DNA of 60,938 nt from Pantoea sp. Ap-967 (GTDB taxonomy: Bacteria > Pseudomonadota > Gammaproteobacteria > Pseudomonadales > Pseudomonadaceae): the NCBI RefSeq assembly GCF_011752565.1, contig NZ_VWXK01000036.1:1-60938 (forward strand), given 5' to 3'. Shown one piece after another: positions 25,605 to 35,013 of the stretch. Both the position numbers and the translations under genes were made by a program. The notes below the pieces were generated by a model that had not been told where the DNA came from, searched no databases, and saw only the letters and a list, made by a program, of their open reading frames with translations. How positions within the stretch are numbered: position 1 is the first letter of the stretch; each line of letters begins with the position of its first letter.

Positions 25605-27023
25605 TCACGGCATCACCGGCGGCACATACTGCAAGGTGGCGCCCAGCGCCCACAGCAACACCAGCACCAACGGCACATGCACCAGCAACTGCACGAACGA
25701 AAAACCAATCAGGTCGCGCGCCTTCAAACCCAGCACGCCCAGCAATGGCAGCATGTAGAACGGGTTGATCAGGTTCGGCAGCGCTTCGGCGGCGTTGTAG
25801 ATCTGCACCGCCCAGCCCAGGTGATACTGCAGGTCGTTGGCCACCAGCATCACGTAGGGTGCCTCGATGATCCACTTGCCTCCGCCCGATGGGATGAAGA
25901 AACCCAGCACTGCCGAGTACACGCCCATCAGCAAGGCATAGGTGTCGTGGGTGGCGATCTGGGTGAAGAACAGCGAAATGTGGTGAGCCAGGGTCTGCTC
26001 ATCCACACCCTTGACCTGAGTGAGGATCGCGGCAATCGAGCCGTACAGCGGGAACTGGATCAGCACCCCGGTGGTGGTCGGTACGGCGCGGGCCACGGCA
26101 TCGAGGAAGCTGCGCGGGCGCCAGTGCAGCAAGGCGCCGAGCATGATGAACAGCAGGTTGTAGGTGTTCAGCCCGGAAATGGCCGTGATCGCAGGCTTGG
26201 TGGCGAACTCCTGGTACAGCCAGCCAGCAGCCAGCGCCACCAGCAGCAGGATCAAAATCGGGCTGTGCTCCAGCCATTCGCCCGGGCGGGTACGCTGGGG
26301 TGCAGGTGGTGCGCTGAAGCTGGGGTCGACGCCGCAATCTTCGGCGCTGCGCGCGCTGTTCGGCCCAGGGGCGGTGGCATAGGCGATGACCAGCGACACG
26401 ATCACCAGCGCGGCCAACATCACCCCGGACTGCCACAGGAAGATGGTTTCAGTGAACGGAATCACCCCGGTGATCGACAGGATCGACGGTGGCAGGCTGG
26501 CCGGGTTGGCCTGCAACTGCGCCGCCGACGACGACAGGCCCAAGGCCCATACCGCACCCAGGCCCAGGTAGGCAGCGGCACCCGCGGCGCGGTAGTCCAT
26601 TTTCAGTTCCGTGCGCCGCGCCAGGGCACGTACCAGCAGGCCGCCGAACACCAGCGACAGGCCCCAGTTGAGCAGCGACGCCAGCATCGAGATCAACGCC
26701 ACCCAGCACACGGCGCTGCGGCCGTTTTTCGGGATGCGCGCCAGGCGGTCGATCAGCCGCGCAGCCGGTGGCGAACTGGCCACCACGTAGCCGCCAATGA
26801 CCACGAAGGCCATCTGCATGGTGAAGGGGATCAGGCTCCAGAAGCCATCGCCGAAGGCTTTGGCGGTGTCGGTCGGCTTGGCGCCCATGGCCAGGGCACC
26901 GATGCACACCAGCAGCACGGCCAGGGCGGCGAACACCCAGGAATCGGGAAACCAGCGTTCGGCCCAGTTGGAACAACGCAGGGCAAAGCGGGCGGAGCGG
27001 CTGTCTTGGATTTCAGCGGCCAC
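25605..27023 (-). CDS. atoE: Short-chain fatty acid transporter AtoE
   Basis: An inner-membrane permease for acetoacetate/short-chain fatty acids of the AtoE family, about 472 residues with around twelve helices. Recognisable segments include AFVVIGGYVVASSPPAARLIDRLA (in part GGYVVASSP) and FFIPSGGGKWIIEAPYV. The GTG at 27023 is chosen because AGGA lies 8 bp upstream and the next 20 residues lead into the first helix; a longer reading runs back through a REP element. It is co-oriented with atoD and atoA, but a REP pair lies in the 149-bp gap, so downstream expression may be reduced. Confidence 0.9.
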   Translation of the reverse strand: MAAEIQDSRSARFALRCSNWAERWFPDSWVFAALAVLLVCIGALAMGAKPTDTAKAFGDGFWSLIPFTMQMAFVVIGGYVVASSPPAARLIDRLARIPKNGRSAVCWVALISMLASLLNWGLSLVFGGLLVRALARRTELKMDYRAAGAAAYLGLGAVWALGLSSSAAQLQANPASLPPSILSITGVIPFTETIFLWQSGVMLAALVIVSLVIAYATAPGPNSARSAEDCGVDPSFSAPPAPQRTRPGEWLEHSPILILLLVALAAGWLYQEFATKPAITAISGLNTYNLLFIMLGALLHWRPRSFLDAVARAVPTTTGVLIQFPLYGSIAAILTQVKGVDEQTLAHHISLFFTQIATHDTYALLMGVYSAVLGFFIPSGGGKWIIEAPYVMLVANDLQYHLGWAVQIYNAAEALPNLINPFYMLPLLGVLGLKARDLIGFSFVQLLVHVPLVLVLLWALGATLQYVPPVMP

Positions 27024-27080
27024 GAGGGAATTCCTTTTATTGGTTTTATAGGTTGGCAATGTGCCCAGCACAAGCACAAA

Positions 27081-27160
27081 ACCCTGTGGGAGCGGGCTTG
27101 CCCGCGAATACGATGGCAAATTCACCAAGGCATTCGCGGGCAAGCCCGCTCCCACAGGGT
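27081..27160. repeat. REP pair inside the ato operon
   Basis: Arms 27081-27109 and 27132-27160 are perfect 29-bp inverted repeats (ACCCTGTGGGAGCGGGCTTG...), of the GTGGGAGCGGGCTTGCCCGC subtype. They lie between atoA and atoE, so RNA from the operon would fold into a strong hairpin there. Confidence 0.88.
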
Positions 27161-27172
27161 CGGTTATACGTT

Positions 27173-27829
27173 TTAGAAGGTCATTTCCTTCACGTCGTCC
27201 GGCACGATCAGCTTGCCGGCGGTTTTCTCGATGATTTCTTCAACGCTTACCCCTGGCGCGGTTTCGCGCAGGATGAACGCGCCGTCTTCGATTTCCAGGT
27301 AGGCAAGGTCGGTCAGCACCTTGCGGATGCAACCGGCACCGGTCAGCGGCAAGCTGCATTGGGGCAGTAGCTTGGACTCGCCGTCCTTGGAAGCATGGGT
27401 CATGGTGACGATAATGTTCTCGGCACCGGCCACCAGGTCCATGGCACCGCCCATGCCCTTGACCAGCTTGCCGGGGATCATCCAGGAGGCGATATTGCCC
27501 TGCACATCCACCTCGAAGGCGCCGAGCACCGTGAGGTCGACGTGGCCGCCACGGATCATTGCGAACGACTGCGCCGAATCGAAGATCGACGCGCCACGGC
27601 GAGCGGTGACGGTTTGCTTGCCGGCGTTGATCATGTCTGGGTCGAGGGTGCTTTCGGTGGGGAACTCGCCCATGCCGAGCAGGCCGTTTTCCGACTGCAG
27701 CATCACATCCATATCGGCCGGTACGTAGTTGGCCACCAGGGTCGGGATGCCGATGCCGAGGTTGACGTAGTAGCCGTCCTTCAGTTCACGGGCGACGCGT
27801 TGCGCCATCTGTTCGCGGGTCAGTGCCAT
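27173..27829 (-). CDS. atoA: 3-oxoacid CoA-transferase subunit B
   Basis: The beta subunit of a succinyl-CoA:acetoacetate (or acetate:acetoacetate) CoA-transferase, 218 residues. The catalytic glutamate is Glu47 in LQSENGLLGMG, which forms the glutamyl-CoA thioester. The motif GHVDLTVLGAFEVDVQGNIASW follows (in part VLGAFEVD). It pairs with AtoD 35 bp upstream and activates acetoacetate for thiolysis. Naming follows the AtoDA convention; ScoB is equally valid. Confidence 0.92.
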   Translation of the reverse strand: MALTREQMAQRVARELKDGYYVNLGIGIPTLVANYVPADMDVMLQSENGLLGMGEFPTESTLDPDMINAGKQTVTARRGASIFDSAQSFAMIRGGHVDLTVLGAFEVDVQGNIASWMIPGKLVKGMGGAMDLVAGAENIIVTMTHASKDGESKLLPQCSLPLTGAGCIRKVLTDLAYLEIEDGAFILRETAPGVSVEEIIEKTAGKLIVPDDVKEMTF

Positions 27830-27864
27830 GGTCAGGATCTCTTTGTTGTTCTGATGGACGGCGC

Positions 27865-28563
27865 TCAGGCCTTGACGGTGCGCTTTTCGATGCGTTTTTC
27901 GAAGGTGCCGACGATCACGCGGTCAACGAAAATGCCCGGCGTGTGGATTTCGCTGGGCAGCAGCACGCCGGGCTCGACGATTTCTTCCACTTCGACCACG
28001 GTGATCTTGCCGGCGGTGGCGGCCAAAGGGTTGAAGTTCTGCGCGGTGTTGCGGTACACCACGTTGCCGTAGTGGTCGGCCTTCCAACCCTTGACGATGG
28101 CGAAGTCGCCGGTGATGGACTCTTCAAGGATGTACTTGCGGCCCTTGAATTCGCGCACCTCCTTGCCCTCGGCAACCGGGGTGCCGTAGCCGGTGGCGGT
28201 GAAGAAGGCAGGAATACCGGCACCGCCAGCGCGCATCTTCTCGGCCAGGGTGCCCTGTGGGGTGAGTTCGACTTCCAGTTCGCCACTGAGCAACTGGCGT
28301 TCGAATTCGGCGTTTTCCCCCACGTAGGAGGCGATCATCTTGCGGATCTGCCGGTCTTCGAGCAGCACGCCCAGGCCAAAGCCATCGACCCCGCAGTTGT
28401 TGGAAACCACGGTCAGGCCCTTGACGCCAAGGCGCTTGATTTCGGCAATCAGGTTCTCAGGGATACCGCACAGGCCGAAGCCGCCGGCCAGTAACGTCAT
28501 GTTGTCGGTCAGGCCTGCCAGGGCCTCTTCATAGGTTGCTACGCGCTTGTCCAGTCCGGCCAT
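27865..28563 (-). CDS. atoD: 3-oxoacid CoA-transferase subunit A
   Basis: The alpha subunit of the CoA-transferase, 232 residues. It carries the glycine-rich CoA-binding signature (MTLLAGGFGLCGIPENLI) near residues 20-37, and GGAGIPAFFTATGYGT. The ATG at 28563 has AGGCGG upstream; the in-frame extension to 28665 runs into the divergent promoter and is rejected. First gene of atoDAE and divergent from a LysR-type regulator. Confidence 0.92.
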   Translation of the reverse strand: MAGLDKRVATYEEALAGLTDNMTLLAGGFGLCGIPENLIAEIKRLGVKGLTVVSNNCGVDGFGLGVLLEDRQIRKMIASYVGENAEFERQLLSGELEVELTPQGTLAEKMRAGGAGIPAFFTATGYGTPVAEGKEVREFKGRKYILEESITGDFAIVKGWKADHYGNVVYRNTAQNFNPLAATAGKITVVEVEEIVEPGVLLPSEIHTPGIFVDRVIVGTFEKRIEKRTVKA

Positions 28564-28703
28564 GCTGATCCGCCTTTTGTAGTTGTTGAACCGACGAGGC
28601 TGTCGGTGAGCGTGTGTGACCATCTTCACCGCTGGCGACTGATTTGTTAATTTTGTTTTCATCATCGATTGATAACTTTTCCAAAACAGCGATCGGGGCA
28701 GTC
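28564..28703. promoter_or_regulatory. Divergent atoD-lysR promoter region
   Basis: This 140-bp AT-richer gap separates atoD from the LysR gene. ATCATCGATTGAT at about 28661-28673 is a near-palindrome around TCGA, suitable for a LysR dimer, and lies in the stretch ATTTTGTTTTCATCATCG. The exact operator is not resolved. Confidence 0.4.
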
Positions 28704-29609
28704 ATGAACGTCAAGCAACTGCGCGCCTTCGTCGCCGTGGCCAAGTACCAGAGCTTTGCCCAGGCCGGCGAACACCTGCATGTCTCCCAACCGGCCCTGA
28801 GCCTGACCATCAAGGCGCTGGAGGACAACCTCGGCGGCGCCCTGCTCACCCGCACCACCCGCAGCGTCAGCCTGACCGCCGAGGGCGAGGTGCTGCTGCC
28901 GCTGGCCCGGCGCCTGCTGGCCGACTGGGACGACACCGAGGAAATGCTGCGCCAGCGTTTCACCCTGCAACTGGGCCGGGTGTCGGTGGCCGCCATGCCG
29001 GCGTTCGCCGGCAACCTGCTACCGCATACGCTCAAGGTGTTCCGCCAGCGCTACCCGAAGGTCAATGTCACCGTCCACGACGTCATCAACGAACAGGTGC
29101 TGGAACTGGTGCGCCACCGCCGCGTCGAACTGGGCATTGGCTTCGAGCCGGAAAACACCGACGGGCTGAACTTCCACCCGCTGTACATGGACCGGTTCGT
29201 TGCCGTGGTGCCCGCTGAATCACCCCTTTCCCGCCTGGCACAGGTCAGCTGGGCGCAGCTGCTGGCCGAGGACTTCATTGCCCTGCAACGCCCGTCTGCC
29301 GTGCGCCTGCTGCTGGAGCAGAATGTCGCGGCGCAGCACGGCAAGCTGGCGGTGGCGTTCGAAAGCCACCAGCTGTCGACCATCGGCCGCATGGTCGCCA
29401 GCGGGCTGGGGGTGAGTGCGGTACCCGCGCTGTGCATCAACCAGATGCAGGAGCTGGGCGCACGCTGCGTCACCCTGATTGAACCCGCTGTAGAGCGGCG
29501 CATCGGCGTCATCGCCCTGAGCGACCACAAGCTGTCCACCGCCGCCCAGGCGCTGCTCGACGTACTGCTTTCCCATACCCAAACCCCGGAGGTGACATGC
29601 GTTACGTGA
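28704..29609 (+). CDS. LysR-family transcriptional regulator
   Basis: A 301-residue LysR regulator. The winged helix-turn-helix is at 1-60 (MNVKQLRAFVAVAKYQSFAQAG; LHVSQPALSLTIKALEDNLG). An effector-binding domain spans about 90-295. The ATG at 28704 matches the usual LysR N-terminus. It is divergent from atoDAE, the normal arrangement for a regulator of that operon. Its 3' end overlaps the aldo/keto reductase by 13 bp, so those two are co-transcribed. Confidence 0.9.
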   Translation: MNVKQLRAFVAVAKYQSFAQAGEHLHVSQPALSLTIKALEDNLGGALLTRTTRSVSLTAEGEVLLPLARRLLADWDDTEEMLRQRFTLQLGRVSVAAMPAFAGNLLPHTLKVFRQRYPKVNVTVHDVINEQVLELVRHRRVELGIGFEPENTDGLNFHPLYMDRFVAVVPAESPLSRLAQVSWAQLLAEDFIALQRPSAVRLLLEQNVAAQHGKLAVAFESHQLSTIGRMVASGLGVSAVPALCINQMQELGARCVTLIEPAVERRIGVIALSDHKLSTAAQALLDVLLSHTQTPEVTCVT

Positions 29610-30418
29610 AACTGGCAGGTTGCGAAGTGCCCGCCATTGGCCAGGGCACCTGGTACATGGGCGAGGATCCCGCTCGCCGGGCGGCGGAGGTGGCGGCCCT
29701 GCAACAGGGCATCGAACAGGGCATGAGCCTGATCGACAGCGCCGAGATGTATGCCGAAGGTGGCGCAGAGGAAGTGGTCGGCCAGGCCATTGCCGGGCGC
29801 CGCGAGCAGGTGTTCCTGGTCAGCAAGGTCTACCCGCACAACGCCAGCCGCCGCGGCGTGCCGGCGGCCTGCGAGCGCAGCCTGCAGCGCCTGGGCACCG
29901 AGGTGATCGACCTGTACCTGCTGCACTGGCGCGGGCAGTACCCGCTGGAGGAAACGGTCGAGGCCTTCGAACGCCTGCGCGAGGCGGGCAAGATCCGCCA
30001 CTGGGGGGTGTCCAACTTCGATGTCGACGACCTGCGCGAACTGAACGCACCTGCTTGTGCCACCAACCAGGTGCTGTACAACCCGGCGCAGCGCGGTATC
30101 GAGTTCGACCTGCTGCCGTGGAGCCGGCAACGGGGCTTGCCGACCATGGCTTATTGCCCGCTGGCCCAGGCCGGGCGGCTGTTGCAGCACCCGATCATGC
30201 AGGAAATTGCCGAACGCCATGGCGCTACGCCGGCGCAGGTGAGCCTGGCGTGGGTGACGCGCGAGGATGGGGTGATCGCCATTCCCAAGGCCGTTTCGCC
30301 CGAGCATGTGCGGTTGAATGCGGCGGCGGGGGAACTGGCCTTGAGCCGGGAAGATTTGCGGGCGATTGACCGGGCGTTTGCGGCGCCTACCCGCAAGCAG
30401 CAGCTGGCGATGGTCTGA
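29597..30418 (+). CDS. Aldo/keto reductase
   Basis: A 273-residue NADPH-dependent oxidoreductase with the (beta/alpha)8 fold. The catalytic tetrad is complete: Asp47 and Tyr52 in IDSAEMYAEGG, Lys77 in LVSKVYP and His110 in LYLLHWRG. Coenzyme contacts follow in WGVSNFDVDDL and AIPKAVSPEHV. GGAGG precedes the ATG closely. It overlaps the LysR gene and is probably translationally coupled to it. The substrate is unknown. Confidence 0.9.
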   Translation: MRYVKLAGCEVPAIGQGTWYMGEDPARRAAEVAALQQGIEQGMSLIDSAEMYAEGGAEEVVGQAIAGRREQVFLVSKVYPHNASRRGVPAACERSLQRLGTEVIDLYLLHWRGQYPLEETVEAFERLREAGKIRHWGVSNFDVDDLRELNAPACATNQVLYNPAQRGIEFDLLPWSRQRGLPTMAYCPLAQAGRLLQHPIMQEIAERHGATPAQVSLAWVTREDGVIAIPKAVSPEHVRLNAAAGELALSREDLRAIDRAFAAPTRKQQLAMV

Positions 30419-30462
30419 AAGAGCGTGCGGGCTTCTTCGCGGAAACCCTGGGGCCGCTGCGC

Positions 30463-30491
30463 GCCCCATCGCGAGCTGCGCTCGCTCCTAC
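30463..30491. repeat. Single REP unit
   Basis: A lone GCCCCATCGCGAGCTGCGCT... palindrome of the GTAGGAGCGAGC family, between the convergent aldo/keto reductase and dnaE2 genes. No inverted partner is visible nearby. Confidence 0.75.
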
Positions 30492-30511
30492 CCGCGAGGA
30501 GGCCCGTGCGG

Positions 30512-33500
30512 TTAATGGAAATCCCGGCTTCTGACATCCAGTCCCTGCAACAACGGGCTGATGTCTTCCAGGCGCCGGGCGATCAAGTGCCGCACGCCCT
30601 GCTCCTGCTCCAAGCGCCCACTTACCTTGAGCAACTGAGCCCCCACCAGCGCCCGCCGCTGCCGCTCGGCCAGGTCACGCCAAACCACCACATTGACCAT
30701 GCCGAACTCATCCTCCAGGGTGACGAAGGTCACCCCGCTGGCCGTTTGCGGGCGCTGGCGCCCCACCACCAGCCCGGCCACGGCAATCGCATCGCCATGC
30801 CCGACATCCGCCAACTCGCCTGAACTGCGACAGCCCAATGCCCGCAGGCGGGTGCGCAGCAAGCACAACGGATGGGGCCCCAAGGTCGTGCCCAAGGTGT
30901 CATAGTCGGCCAGCAAATCCTCGCTGACGGTGGGTACTGGCAATACCACCTGCGCTTGCGGCTGCGCCTGCACTTCGGCAAACAGCGGCAACTGCGGCTG
31001 CACCGCCGCCACCTGCCAGCGTGCCTGGTGGCGGTCTTGCGCCAGGGCACGCAGCGCACCCGCATCGGCCAGCCGGGCACGGGCACGGCTATCGAGCCCG
31101 GCACGCAGGCAGACGTCTTCCACATCGCGCCACGGCCGCTCGGCCCTGGCCTGCGCCAGGCGCCGGGCATCGGCCTCGTTGAAACCACGCACCTGGCGCA
31201 GCCCCAGGCGGATCGCCAACACCCCGTCGCCATCAGGTTCCAGGGTGCAATCCCATTCGCTGTGCATCACATCCACCGGCCGCACCTCGATACCCTGGCG
31301 GCGCGCCTCCTGCAGCAACTGGTCGGGGCTGTAGAAGCCCATGGGCCAGCTGTTGACCAGGGCGCAGGTGAAAATCGCCGGCTCATGGCACTTCAGCCAA
31401 CTGCTGGCATAGCACAGCAAGGCAAAGCTGGCCGCGTGCGACTCGGGGAAGCCGTAGCTGCCAAAGCCCTTGATCTGCTCGAAGATACGTTCGGCGAAGG
31501 CCAGGTCGTAGCCGTTGCGCAGCATGCCCTGCACCAGCCGTTCACGGTGGGGCTCCAGGCCGCCATGGCGCTTCCAGGCCGCCATGCTGCGGCGCAACTG
31601 GTCGGCTTCGCCGGGGCTGTAGTCGGCGGCGACCATGGCCAGCTCCATCACCTGCTCCTGGAACAACGGCACGCCCAGGGTGCGCTCGAACACTTCCTTG
31701 AGCTTTTCCGAGGGGTAGGTCACCTGCTCCTTTTTCAGGCGCCGGCGCAAGTACGGGTGCACCATGTCGCCCTGGATCGGCCCGGGGCGCACAATCGCCA
31801 CCTCGATCACCAGGTCGTAGAAGGTGTTGGGCCGCAGCCGCGGCAGCATGGCCATCTGCGCCCGCGATTCGATCTGGAACACGCCCATGGTTTCGGCACG
31901 GCTGATCATCGCGTAGGTGGCCGGGTCTTCGCCGGGGATGGTCGCCAGGGTCAACTGCCGGCCACGGTGGCGCTGCAGCAGGTCGAAACAGCGGCGCAAG
32001 GCGCTGAGCATGCCCAGCGCCAGCACATCGACCTTGAGCAGGCCGACCATGTCCAGGTCGTCCTTGTCCCACTGGATGACCGTGCGCTCGGCCATTGCGG
32101 CGTTTTCCACCGGCACCAGATGGTCCAGCGGCTGTTCGGAAATGACGAAGCCGCCCGGGTGCTGCGACAGGTGCCGGGGAAAACCGATCAACTCGCCCGC
32201 CAGCACCAGGATACGCCGCAGCGAGGGGCTGCCGGGCTCAAAGCCCGCCTCGCGCAAACGCTGTTCATCGGGTATCCGGTCACTCCAGCGGCCGCAGCAC
32301 TTGGCCAGGGCATCCACCTGGTCGGCCGGCAGCCCCAGCACCCGCGCCACGTCACGCACCGCGCCCGCGGCATGGTAGGTGTTGACCACCGCCGTCAGCG
32401 CGGCGCGGTGCCGGCCATAGCGGCGAAAAACGTACTGGATGACTTCTTCGCGGCGGTCGTGCTCGAAGTCCACATCGATATCGGGCGGCTCGTTGCGTTC
32501 ACGTGACAGGAAGCGCTCGAACAACAGCCGATGCGCCATGGGGTCGAGCTCGGTGATGCCCAGCACGAAGCACACCACCGAATTGGCCGCCGACCCCCGG
32601 CCCTGGCAAAGGATGTGCTGGCTGCGGGCGAACGCGACGATGTCGTGCACGGTGAGGAAATAGCTCTCGTAACCCAGCTCCTCGATCAGCCCCAGTTCCC
32701 TGGCCAGCACTTCACGTACTTTGCTGCTTGGGCCCGCCGGCCAGCGCAGCGGCAGACCGCGCTCGCACAGCTCGCGCAACCAGCTGGCGGGGCTATGGCC
32801 TTCGGGTACCAGCTCGCGCGGGTATTGGTAGCGCAATTGGCCAAGGTCGAACTGGCAGCGCTGCGCGATCACCAAGGTTTCCGCCAGCAGGTCGGCCGGG
32901 TACAGTTCGCCCAGTTGTTCCCGCGAGCGCAGGTGGCGCTCGCCGTTGGCGAACAGAAAACGCCCGGCCTCGGCCACGCTGCAGTGCTGGCGGATGGCGG
33001 TCATGCAGTCTTGCAGGGCACGGCGCCCACGCACATGCATGTGCACATCGCCACAGGCGACGGCGCGGATCCCCACGTGCCTGGCAAGCGCGAGCAAGCG
33101 GGCCAGGCGCTGGTCATCGGCGCTGCCCCGGTGCAGGTGCACGCCCAGCCACAAATGTTCGGCGAACACGCCCTGCAGCCATTGCCCAGGCTGCGGGTCG
33201 TCTGGCTCGTCGGGAATCCACAGCGCCAGCAAGCCTTCATGGTGCTGCAGCAGGTCGTCGGCGAACAGCTGGTACTCGCCCTTTTCGGCCCGGCGCCGGG
33301 CGCGGGTGATCAAGGCGCACAGGTGCTGGTAGCCCGTGAGGTTCTGCACCAGCAGTACCATCTTGGGGCCATCCTGCAAGCGTACTTCGCTGCCGACGAT
33401 CAGGCGCAGTTGCCGGGCCTTGGCCGCCTGCCAGGCGCGCACCACACCGGCCAGGGTGCATTCGTCGGTGATCGCCAGGGCCTGGTAGCCCTGCTCGTGC

Positions 33501-33592
33501 GCCCGCCGAAACAGCTCTTCGGCGCTGGAGGCGCCACGTTGGAAGCTGAAGTTCGACAGGCAATGCAATTCGGCATAGCCAGGGCCGTTCAT
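30512..33592 (-). CDS. dnaE2: Error-prone DNA polymerase DnaE2 (ImuC)
   Basis: A C-family DNA polymerase alpha subunit that performs damage-induced translesion synthesis with ImuA and ImuB. The 1026-residue product starts at 33592, where ATGA overlaps the imuB stop; an in-frame start 21 bp upstream is less likely. Domains in order: PHP (YAELHCLSNFSFQRGASSAEEL, in part HCLSNFSFQRG), polymerase core with the catalytic acidic motif PPDIDVDFEHDRR near 380, helix-hairpin-helix, and C-terminal OB fold (GLVVGRQRPQTASGVTFVTLEDE, in part VTFVTLEDEFG). The tau-binding tail of DnaE1 is missing, as in the family. Last gene of the lexA2 operon. Confidence 0.96.
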   Translation of the reverse strand: MNGPGYAELHCLSNFSFQRGASSAEELFRRAHEQGYQALAITDECTLAGVVRAWQAAKARQLRLIVGSEVRLQDGPKMVLLVQNLTGYQHLCALITRARRRAEKGEYQLFADDLLQHHEGLLALWIPDEPDDPQPGQWLQGVFAEHLWLGVHLHRGSADDQRLARLLALARHVGIRAVACGDVHMHVRGRRALQDCMTAIRQHCSVAEAGRFLFANGERHLRSREQLGELYPADLLAETLVIAQRCQFDLGQLRYQYPRELVPEGHSPASWLRELCERGLPLRWPAGPSSKVREVLARELGLIEELGYESYFLTVHDIVAFARSQHILCQGRGSAANSVVCFVLGITELDPMAHRLLFERFLSRERNEPPDIDVDFEHDRREEVIQYVFRRYGRHRAALTAVVNTYHAAGAVRDVARVLGLPADQVDALAKCCGRWSDRIPDEQRLREAGFEPGSPSLRRILVLAGELIGFPRHLSQHPGGFVISEQPLDHLVPVENAAMAERTVIQWDKDDLDMVGLLKVDVLALGMLSALRRCFDLLQRHRGRQLTLATIPGEDPATYAMISRAETMGVFQIESRAQMAMLPRLRPNTFYDLVIEVAIVRPGPIQGDMVHPYLRRRLKKEQVTYPSEKLKEVFERTLGVPLFQEQVMELAMVAADYSPGEADQLRRSMAAWKRHGGLEPHRERLVQGMLRNGYDLAFAERIFEQIKGFGSYGFPESHAASFALLCYASSWLKCHEPAIFTCALVNSWPMGFYSPDQLLQEARRQGIEVRPVDVMHSEWDCTLEPDGDGVLAIRLGLRQVRGFNEADARRLAQARAERPWRDVEDVCLRAGLDSRARARLADAGALRALAQDRHQARWQVAAVQPQLPLFAEVQAQPQAQVVLPVPTVSEDLLADYDTLGTTLGPHPLCLLRTRLRALGCRSSGELADVGHGDAIAVAGLVVGRQRPQTASGVTFVTLEDEFGMVNVVVWRDLAERQRRALVGAQLLKVSGRLEQEQGVRHLIARRLEDISPLLQGLDVRSRDFH

Positions 33593-35007
33593 GCGAACCA
33601 GCCTTGCAGCCACAACGGGCCGGGCTGAGCCAGGTCCTGGTAGGCCCAGCCGCGCAGGCCTTCACGGGTTTCGATGCAGTAGTAGTCGCGGCGCACGTCG
33701 CCGCCATCCCACCAGCCCGACTCGATGCGCTCGGCCTGCCCCAGTAAGCGGTGGCCAGCGTTGCCCAGGGCCTGCGGGGTGGGCAGCAACCAGCCAGGGC
33801 GGCTGCCGGGTGCGGCGGGCAAGCTGCCCTGGGCGCCCTGCTCGGCCTGCTGCCAGGCGCATTCCGGGCGATGGTCGGCCTCGGCGCGCAGGCCTTTGAC
33901 CGCTTCATCGCCCAACCGCGCACGCAGGCGCTCGCGCAATTGCTCCCACGGCTGGGCCTGTTTTGCCCGTGGGTCGAACAGGGCCTGGTGCTGGGGCACG
34001 AACGGCGGCAAGTCGTCGGCGACCAGCCGCAGGTTGCGCACCGGCGCCGGGATGCGCAGTGGCTCCAGGCGCCCCCGGGCCAGTTCGAAGAGCATCGCGG
34101 CATCCCGTTCGGCGGCCAGCAGGCCCACTGGTAGCCGGGTGTCGGGGCCTTCTGCGTGCTCCAGGTGCAGCACGAAGCGCTGCACGCCACAGTCACGCCC
34201 GGCGAGGAAGGCAGCCAGGTCGTTGAGCATGCGCCGTAGCGGGAACAGCAAGGCCTGGTGCGATTCGACGTCGAAGTTGAGTTCCAGGCGGGTTTCGAAG
34301 CGGTCTGGGGGCTGGTAGAAATCCAGCCCCAGGGTACGCAGGCCGAGCAGTTGGTCCAGGTGCAACTGCACCGGCGCGGCAAAACGCCTGGCCAGGGCAT
34401 CACGCGGCAACGCCAGCACCTGCCCCAGCTGGCGCAGCCCCATGCGTGCGAAGGCTTCAGCGGCGTCCGCTGGCAGCCCGACACGGTTGACCGGCATGCG
34501 CGCCAGCGCCGCGCGGGTATCGTCGTTACTGAGCAATGCCAGGCCGTCATGGCCGTTGGCAAGCATGCGCGCGGCCACCGGGTTGGTGGCCAGCACGATA
34601 CGCTGGCGCAACCCCAGTGCGGCCAGTTCTTCACGCAGGCGCGCCTCGAACACCGGCCAAGGGCCGAACAGCTGCAGGCTGGCGCCCACTTCCAGCAGCA
34701 CGGCGCGGGGGTAATGCAGGCTCACCTGGGCGCTGAACCGGTAGGCCCAGGCGGCCAGCAATTGCTGCAGTTGCTCGATACGCGCCGGGTCGGCTTCCAC
34801 GCACTGAAAGCCGTCGGCCAGCGCCCGCGCGGCTGTCAGCGTTTGCCCCGCACGCAGGCCAAGCGCGACCGCCGCGGGGTTGACCGCTTGCACCACACGC
34901 CGCTGCACCGGGCCACCGATCAGTACCAGGGGTGCATCGGCATCGTCACGCTCGCGCAGGATCGAGTCCAGCGCCAGCTGGGGCAAGAGAATGCAGGCCC
35001 AGAGCAT
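33589..35007 (-). CDS. imuB: ImuB, catalytically inactive Y-family polymerase adaptor
   Basis: A 472-residue Y-family-like protein that recruits DnaE2 to the beta clamp. Its N-terminus reads MLWACILLPQLALDSILR where active Y-family enzymes have catalytic acidic residues, consistent with a non-catalytic role. The C-terminal region RRDYYCIETREGLRGWAYQD is the conserved ImuB tail. It starts 6 bp after imuA and overlaps dnaE2 by four bases, so the three are tightly coupled. Confidence 0.93.
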   Translation of the reverse strand: MLWACILLPQLALDSILRERDDADAPLVLIGGPVQRRVVQAVNPAAVALGLRAGQTLTAARALADGFQCVEADPARIEQLQQLLAAWAYRFSAQVSLHYPRAVLLEVGASLQLFGPWPVFEARLREELAALGLRQRIVLATNPVAARMLANGHDGLALLSNDDTRAALARMPVNRVGLPADAAEAFARMGLRQLGQVLALPRDALARRFAAPVQLHLDQLLGLRTLGLDFYQPPDRFETRLELNFDVESHQALLFPLRRMLNDLAAFLAGRDCGVQRFVLHLEHAEGPDTRLPVGLLAAERDAAMLFELARGRLEPLRIPAPVRNLRLVADDLPPFVPQHQALFDPRAKQAQPWEQLRERLRARLGDEAVKGLRAEADHRPECAWQQAEQGAQGSLPAAPGSRPGWLLPTPQALGNAGHRLLGQAERIESGWWDGGDVRRDYYCIETREGLRGWAYQDLAQPGPLWLQGWFA

Positions 35008-35013
35008 GGCCCA

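Noticed and set aside
28644..28703. Upstream in-frame extension of the LysR gene
   Set aside because: It adds 20 residues before the canonical MNVKQLRAF start and lies in the divergent promoter.
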